NCBI RefSeq assembly: GCF_024385465.1
Contig: NZ_JANFLS010000001.1
Location: 806,001 to 870,000 of the forward strand
DNA length: 64,000 nucleotides
Source of the DNA: Arthrobacter sp. zg-Y844
GTDB taxonomy: Bacteria > Actinomycetota > Actinomycetes > Actinomycetales > Micrococcaceae
Direction: 5' to 3'
The notes below the pieces were generated by a model, which saw nothing but the letters and a program-made list of their open reading frames with translations, did no database searches and was not told the origin of the DNA. The position numbers were made by a program, and so were the translations under genes. Shown here piece by piece: positions 60,685 to 64,000 of this stretch; within the stretch, counting starts at the first letter, position 1, and each line of letters opens with the position of its first letter.

Positions 60685-62877
60685 CTACGCCCCGCCGCGG
60701 CGCAGCAGCCGGCCGGCAGGAGCGGCGGGGTCGACGTCGACGCCGGCCAGCAGCGTCCGCCGCACGACGCCGCTGAGCTGCTTCCCCGCGTACGGCGTGA
60801 CCGGATTCTTATGCTGCAGGGCGGCAGGATCCACGGTGAAGGTATCCCCGGCCGCGAAGACCGCAAAGTCGGCGTCCTTGCCCGGAACAATGCCGCCCTT
60901 CCGGTCCAGGCCGGCCAACGCTGCGGGCGCCGTGGACATCCAGTGCAGCACCCGTTCCAGCGGGATTCCCCGGCTGCGGGCCTCGGTCCAGATCAGCGGC
61001 AGGCCCAGCTGCAGCGAGGACACCCCTCCCCAGGCCACGCCGAAGTCCCCGCGCACCAGGTCCTTCAGGTCCTGGGTGCTGGGCGAGTGGTCCGAGACGA
61101 TGCAGTCGATGGTTCCGTCCCCCAGCCCGGCCCAGAGCTGTTCCCGGTTCGCGTCCCCGCGGATGGGCGGGCAGCATTTGAACGCCGTGGCGCCGTCGGG
61201 GATCTCCTCGGCGGTCAGGGTCAGGTAGTGCGGGCAGGTCTCGGCGGTGAGGCGGACGCCGTCGTCCTTCGCCGCGCGGATCAGGGGCAGCGCCTCGGCG
61301 GAGGAGAGGTGCAGGATGTGCGCCCGCGCCCCGGTGCGCCGTGCGGCCTCGATGACCTGTCCGACGGCGGTGTTTTCCGCTTCCGGCGGCCGCGAGGCGA
61401 GGAAGCCGGCGTACCGCGAGCCGGCCGGGGTGTCCTGGATCTTGTCCGGGTCTTCGGCGTGGACAATCAGCAGGGCGTCGAAGGTTTTCAGTTCGGCGAG
61501 GACGGTTTCCATTTCCGCCGGTTCCAGGTGCGGGAATTCGTCGACGCCGGAGTGGACCAGGAAGCACTTGAAGCCGAACACGCCGGCGTCATGCAGGGGA
61601 CGCAGGTCCGTTTCGTTCCCGGGGACGGCTCCGCCCCAGAATCCGACGTCGACGGCGGCCTGCGGCTCGGCGCAGGCCCGCTTGGTCTCCAGCGCCTCCA
61701 CGTTCACGGTGGGTGGGATGCTGTTCAGCGGCATGTCGATCAGCGTGGTGACCCCGCCGGCCGCTGCCGCCCGGGTGGCCGACGCGAATCCCTCCCACTC
61801 GGTGCGTCCCGGCTCGTTCACGTGCACATGGGTATCGACCAGTCCGGGCAGCAGGGTTTCGTCCTCGGCCAGTTCCAGCTGCCGCTCCCCTGCCAGCCCG
61901 GTGCCCAGCGGGACGACGGCGGCAATCGAGCCGTTGTGCACGGCCACTTCCGCCGGGACAATTCCTTCCGGGGTGAGGACCGCCTGGCCGCGGATCACCA
62001 GGTCGTAGCGGTCTGCCTCCGGTGTCGCGGCGGATGCCTTCGACGGCGCCACGGGGGCCGACGCTGACTTCGCCTCCGGATCCAGCCAGTCAAAAGCCCC
62101 GGAAGCCGGTGCCGCGTATTCCAGCGCTATATCCCCCCGGTAGCCGCCGCTGCGGCTCGCCCGGACCCACTCCGCCAGGGGCAGGCTTCCGGTTCCGGTC
62201 GCTCCGCGGCCGGGAGCATCGGCAATCTGGACGTGCCCGAACCGGCCGGCATCGGCCGCCACCAGCGCCGCGACGTCGTCGCCGTTCACCGCCAGATGGT
62301 AGAAATCGGCGAGCAGCGCCATGTTGGCCGCCCCGGCGCGGTGCATCCGGTCCAGCACCGCGAAGACATCCGCAGCCGTTTTCAGGGGATAGTCCGGCGC
62401 GCCGCTGAGCGGTTCCAGCAGCACGGTTCCGCCGAAGGGTGCGACGGCGCGGGCCGCCTCGAGCAGGTTCCGCTCGGCTTCGGCATCCTGCTCCTCAGGG
62501 CTGAAGCGGGGATTGCGGTTGCCGTAGAGGGCGTTGAACAGCCGGCAGCCCAGCCGTTCCCCGATTCCCGCCACCACCTGCACGTTGGCCCGGAAATCAG
62601 CTCCCCGGTGCGGCAGGGAGAGCAGGCCGCGTTCGCCCGCAGGCATTGCCCCGGCGTCGAAGTTCAAAGCGCCCAGGCGCACCCCGGCGTCGCGGATGGC
62701 TGCCTCGAACTCGGCCACCTGCGCCTGCGGCGGGACCGGTTCGGGAAACGGCCACCAGAACTCCACGGTGTCGAAGCCCGCAGCGCGCGCGGCGGCCGGA
62801 CGTTCCAGCAGGGGAAGTTCGGTGAACAGGATGGAGCAGTTCACCGAGTATCCGGAGCGGGCGCCGTCGTGCATCAC
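60685..62877 (-). CDS. fused hydroxypyruvate isomerase - allantoinase
   Basis: One open frame of 730 residues joining two enzymes. Residues 1-268 match hydroxypyruvate isomerase (Hyi): [34 protein letters not shown], and [18 protein letters not shown], covering the whole TIM barrel. Residues about 292-730 match allantoinase (AllB): [17 protein letters not shown] (metal His pair), carbamylated Lys region [25 protein letters not shown] and VSDHSPS (metal Asp). The linker 269-291 is Ala/Ser/Pro-rich. Hyi (tartronate semialdehyde side) and AllB (allantoin to allantoate) belong to the same purine pathway. Overlaps the upstream gene by four bases. Confidence 0.87.
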   Translation of the reverse strand: MMHDGARSGYSVNCSILFTELPLLERPAAARAAGFDTVEFWWPFPEPVPPQAQVAEFEAAIRDAGVRLGALNFDAGAMPAGERGLLSLPHRGADFRANVQVVAGIGERLGCRLFNALYGNRNPRFSPEEQDAEAERNLLEAARAVAPFGGTVLLEPLSGAPDYPLKTAADVFAVLDRMHRAGAANMALLADFYHLAVNGDDVAALVAADAGRFGHVQIADAPGRGATGTGSLPLAEWVRASRSGGYRGDIALEYAAPASGAFDWLDPEAKSASAPVAPSKASAATPEADRYDLVIRGQAVLTPEGIVPAEVAVHNGSIAAVVPLGTGLAGERQLELAEDETLLPGLVDTHVHVNEPGRTEWEGFASATRAAAAGGVTTLIDMPLNSIPPTVNVEALETKRACAEPQAAVDVGFWGGAVPGNETDLRPLHDAGVFGFKCFLVHSGVDEFPHLEPAEMETVLAELKTFDALLIVHAEDPDKIQDTPAGSRYAGFLASRPPEAENTAVGQVIEAARRTGARAHILHLSSAEALPLIRAAKDDGVRLTAETCPHYLTLTAEEIPDGATAFKCCPPIRGDANREQLWAGLGDGTIDCIVSDHSPSTQDLKDLVRGDFGVAWGGVSSLQLGLPLIWTEARSRGIPLERVLHWMSTAPAALAGLDRKGGIVPGKDADFAVFAAGDTFTVDPAALQHKNPVTPYAGKQLSGVVRRTLLAGVDVDPAAPAGRLLRRGGA

Positions 62878-63698
62878 CGGCCCCCCAGCAGGACCTGGCG
62901 GTTCACGTCCTTATAAAGGAGGTAGCGGAAGTTCGAGGGGCCGCCGGCGTAACAGGCCTGCGGGCAGAACGCGCGCAGGGACAGGTAGTCGCCTTCCTCC
63001 ACCTCCACCCAGTCCTGGTTGAGCCGGTACACCGCCTTGCCCTCAAGCACGTACAGCCCGTGCTCCATCACGTGGGTTTCGGCGAAGGGAATCACGGCGC
63101 CGGGTTCAAAGGTCACCACGTTCACGTGCATGTCATAGGCGACGTCGTCCACCGGGATCATCCGGGTGGTGCGCCATTTGTTGTCCGTGCCGGGCATCGG
63201 CGTCGGCGCAATGTCCGCCTCGTTGCCGAATACCGGGGCCGGAGTATGCCCGACCAGCGGCTGGTAGGCCTTGCGGATCCAGGCGAACTTCACCGTTTCC
63301 TGCCCCTCGTTGAACGCTCCCCACAGCGTTTCCGGCGGCAGATAAGCGAACCCGCCCGGAGTCAGCACATGGTCCCGGCCCAGGCGGCGGACGGTCAGGG
63401 TGCCCTCGAGGACGAAAAGGAAGGACTGCACTTCAAGTTCCGGCTCGGGGGCGCGGGAGCCGCCGCCCGGGGCCACCTCCATCAGGTACTGGGCGAAGGT
63501 GGTGGCCCCGCCGGCGACCGGCCGGTTGAGGATCCAGGCGCGGGTATCGGTCCATTCGGGCAGCACGCTGACCACGATGTCCCGCAGCACGCCGCGGGGA
63601 ATCACGGTGTAGGCCTCGGTGACCACGGCCCGTCCGGTGAGCAGATCGGTCTGTGCGGGCAGGCCGCCCTCGGGGGCGTAGTAGCGGGGCGTGTTCAC
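62874..63698 (-). CDS. allE: (S)-ureidoglycine aminohydrolase
   Basis: Protein of 274 residues with two cupin domains. The C-terminal one carries the Mn-ligand pattern [16 protein letters not shown] and [11 protein letters not shown], typical of AllE/UAH, which converts (S)-ureidoglycine to (S)-ureidoglycolate and ammonia. The N-terminal cupin has [17 protein letters not shown]. The start is GTG, which shares one base with the stop of the upstream gene. The step follows allantoate hydrolysis, so it fits the operon with the fused allantoinase. No membrane or signal part. Confidence 0.9.
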   Translation of the reverse strand: MNTPRYYAPEGGLPAQTDLLTGRAVVTEAYTVIPRGVLRDIVVSVLPEWTDTRAWILNRPVAGGATTFAQYLMEVAPGGGSRAPEPELEVQSFLFVLEGTLTVRRLGRDHVLTPGGFAYLPPETLWGAFNEGQETVKFAWIRKAYQPLVGHTPAPVFGNEADIAPTPMPGTDNKWRTTRMIPVDDVAYDMHVNVVTFEPGAVIPFAETHVMEHGLYVLEGKAVYRLNQDWVEVEEGDYLSLRAFCPQACYAGGPSNFRYLLYKDVNRQVLLGGR

Positions 63699-64000
63699 TA
63701 TCGGACCTTTTCTTCGGTGGTGGCGGCGGGGGTGGCCGTGGGGGTGGGGGTGGGCCGGGCGGCTGGATGGGCGAGGGCGGCAAGTTCGACGCCGGTGAGC
63801 CCGGTGTCCCCTGCAATCTCGGCTTCGGTGAGTGCTCCGCACAGCAGCCCGCGGTGGACAAACCGGGCCAGCGCACGGGCCGTGGCCGGCTCGTCGAGGA
63901 CGCTGCCGCCGCGTTTCTGCACGTAATTGCGCAGGCGCACCGCGGCGGCGTCGAACCCCTCCCGGTAAAAGGCATAGGTGGCCAGGAAGCGGGTGGGCAG
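63698..64000 (-). CDS. partial gene, C-terminal part of a DUF6986-like aldolase
   Basis: About 100 C-terminal residues of a gene whose start lies beyond the window edge. Visible stretches are LPTRFLATYAFYREGFDAAA, LDEPATARALARFVHRGLLCGALT and a Pro/Thr-rich tail (PAARPTPTPTATPAATTEEK). This resembles the C-terminus of DUF6986 (aldolase/citrate-lyase-like) proteins seen beside purine-degradation genes. The stop codon overlaps the GTG start of the ureidoglycine aminohydrolase gene, so it is part of the same operon. Assignment is tentative. Confidence 0.55.
   Translation of the reverse strand: MPTRFLATYAFYREGFDAAAVRLRNYVQKRGGSVLDEPATARALARFVHRGLLCGALTEAEIAGDTGLTGVELAALAHPAARPTPTPTATPAATTEEKVR

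Overview
The window is high-GC DNA, almost wall to wall with genes, from an actinobacterium, most likely Arthrobacter or a close relative in the Micrococcaceae. The lines of evidence are the GC-rich codon use, a mycothiol-type DinB transferase, DtxR/IdeR-like metal boxes, many apparently leaderless genes, and a tmRNA whose encoded tag reads AKPMRTDFALAA. It looks chromosomal. There is no transposase, integrase, CRISPR array or replication origin, although one tRNA-Ala gene carries what may be the scar of an old integration.

Region by region. 1-6 kb: a phosphoribosyltransferase-like protein, an HdeD-type membrane protein, an AmtB ammonium channel and a PoxB/YdaP-like thiamine diphosphate enzyme. 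5-11.6 kb: an AraC-family regulator followed by a sugar-type ABC importer and an aromatic-type aldehyde dehydrogenase in one operon. 11.6-15.4 kb: a reductase, an RsbQ-like hydrolase paired with a PAS histidine kinase, and a GtrA protein. 15.5-19.3 kb: an operon of a DUF6282 amidohydrolase-like protein with a NitT/TauT-type ABC importer. 19.3-23.2 kb: succinate-semialdehyde dehydrogenase, a TRIC channel, a small repeat protein and a glucose dehydrogenase. 23.3-23.7 kb: tmRNA. 24-30 kb: a kinase, an SMP-30 lactonase, a RelA/SpoT-domain alarmone enzyme, a gluconate permease and an amino acid permease. 30-38.8 kb: small membrane proteins, an Nramp transporter with a metal box, thioredoxin reductase, three GNAT acetyltransferases and a DrrAB-type ABC exporter. 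38.8-40.7 kb: a patch of small, less GC-rich genes and direct repeats ending at tRNA-Ala(CGC). 40.9-46.4 kb: a copper-binding Csp protein, a DinB protein, an IclR regulator, a metal P-type ATPase behind an iron-box-like site, CorA and a META lipoprotein. 46.4-58.5 kb: three MFS transporters, Mn-catalase, an S10 peptidase, a stress SDR, a universal stress protein and a TetR regulator. 58.7-64 kb: RraA, a dienelactone hydrolase, a CitE-like aldolase, and part of a purine (allantoin) degradation operon that includes a fused hydroxypyruvate isomerase-allantoinase.

How the genes may work together. Several are homologues of the Bacillus SigB general-stress set (YdaP, Mn-catalase, YhdF-type SDR, RsbQ). 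Two promoter regions among them, in front of the ThDP enzyme and between the SDR and the stress protein, share an AGCATGCT palindrome. Glucose dehydrogenase, SMP-30 lactonase and GntP could form a glucose-to-gluconate route. Nramp and the P-type ATPase carry DtxR-like boxes at different promoter positions, which would suit opposite regulation of metal import and export.

The most unusual items are the Hyi-AllB fusion, three perfectly phased 91-bp noncoding tandem repeats, a family of dispersed intergenic hairpin repeats, the RsbQ/PAS-kinase pair, and two uncharacterised ABC-import plus enzyme operons.
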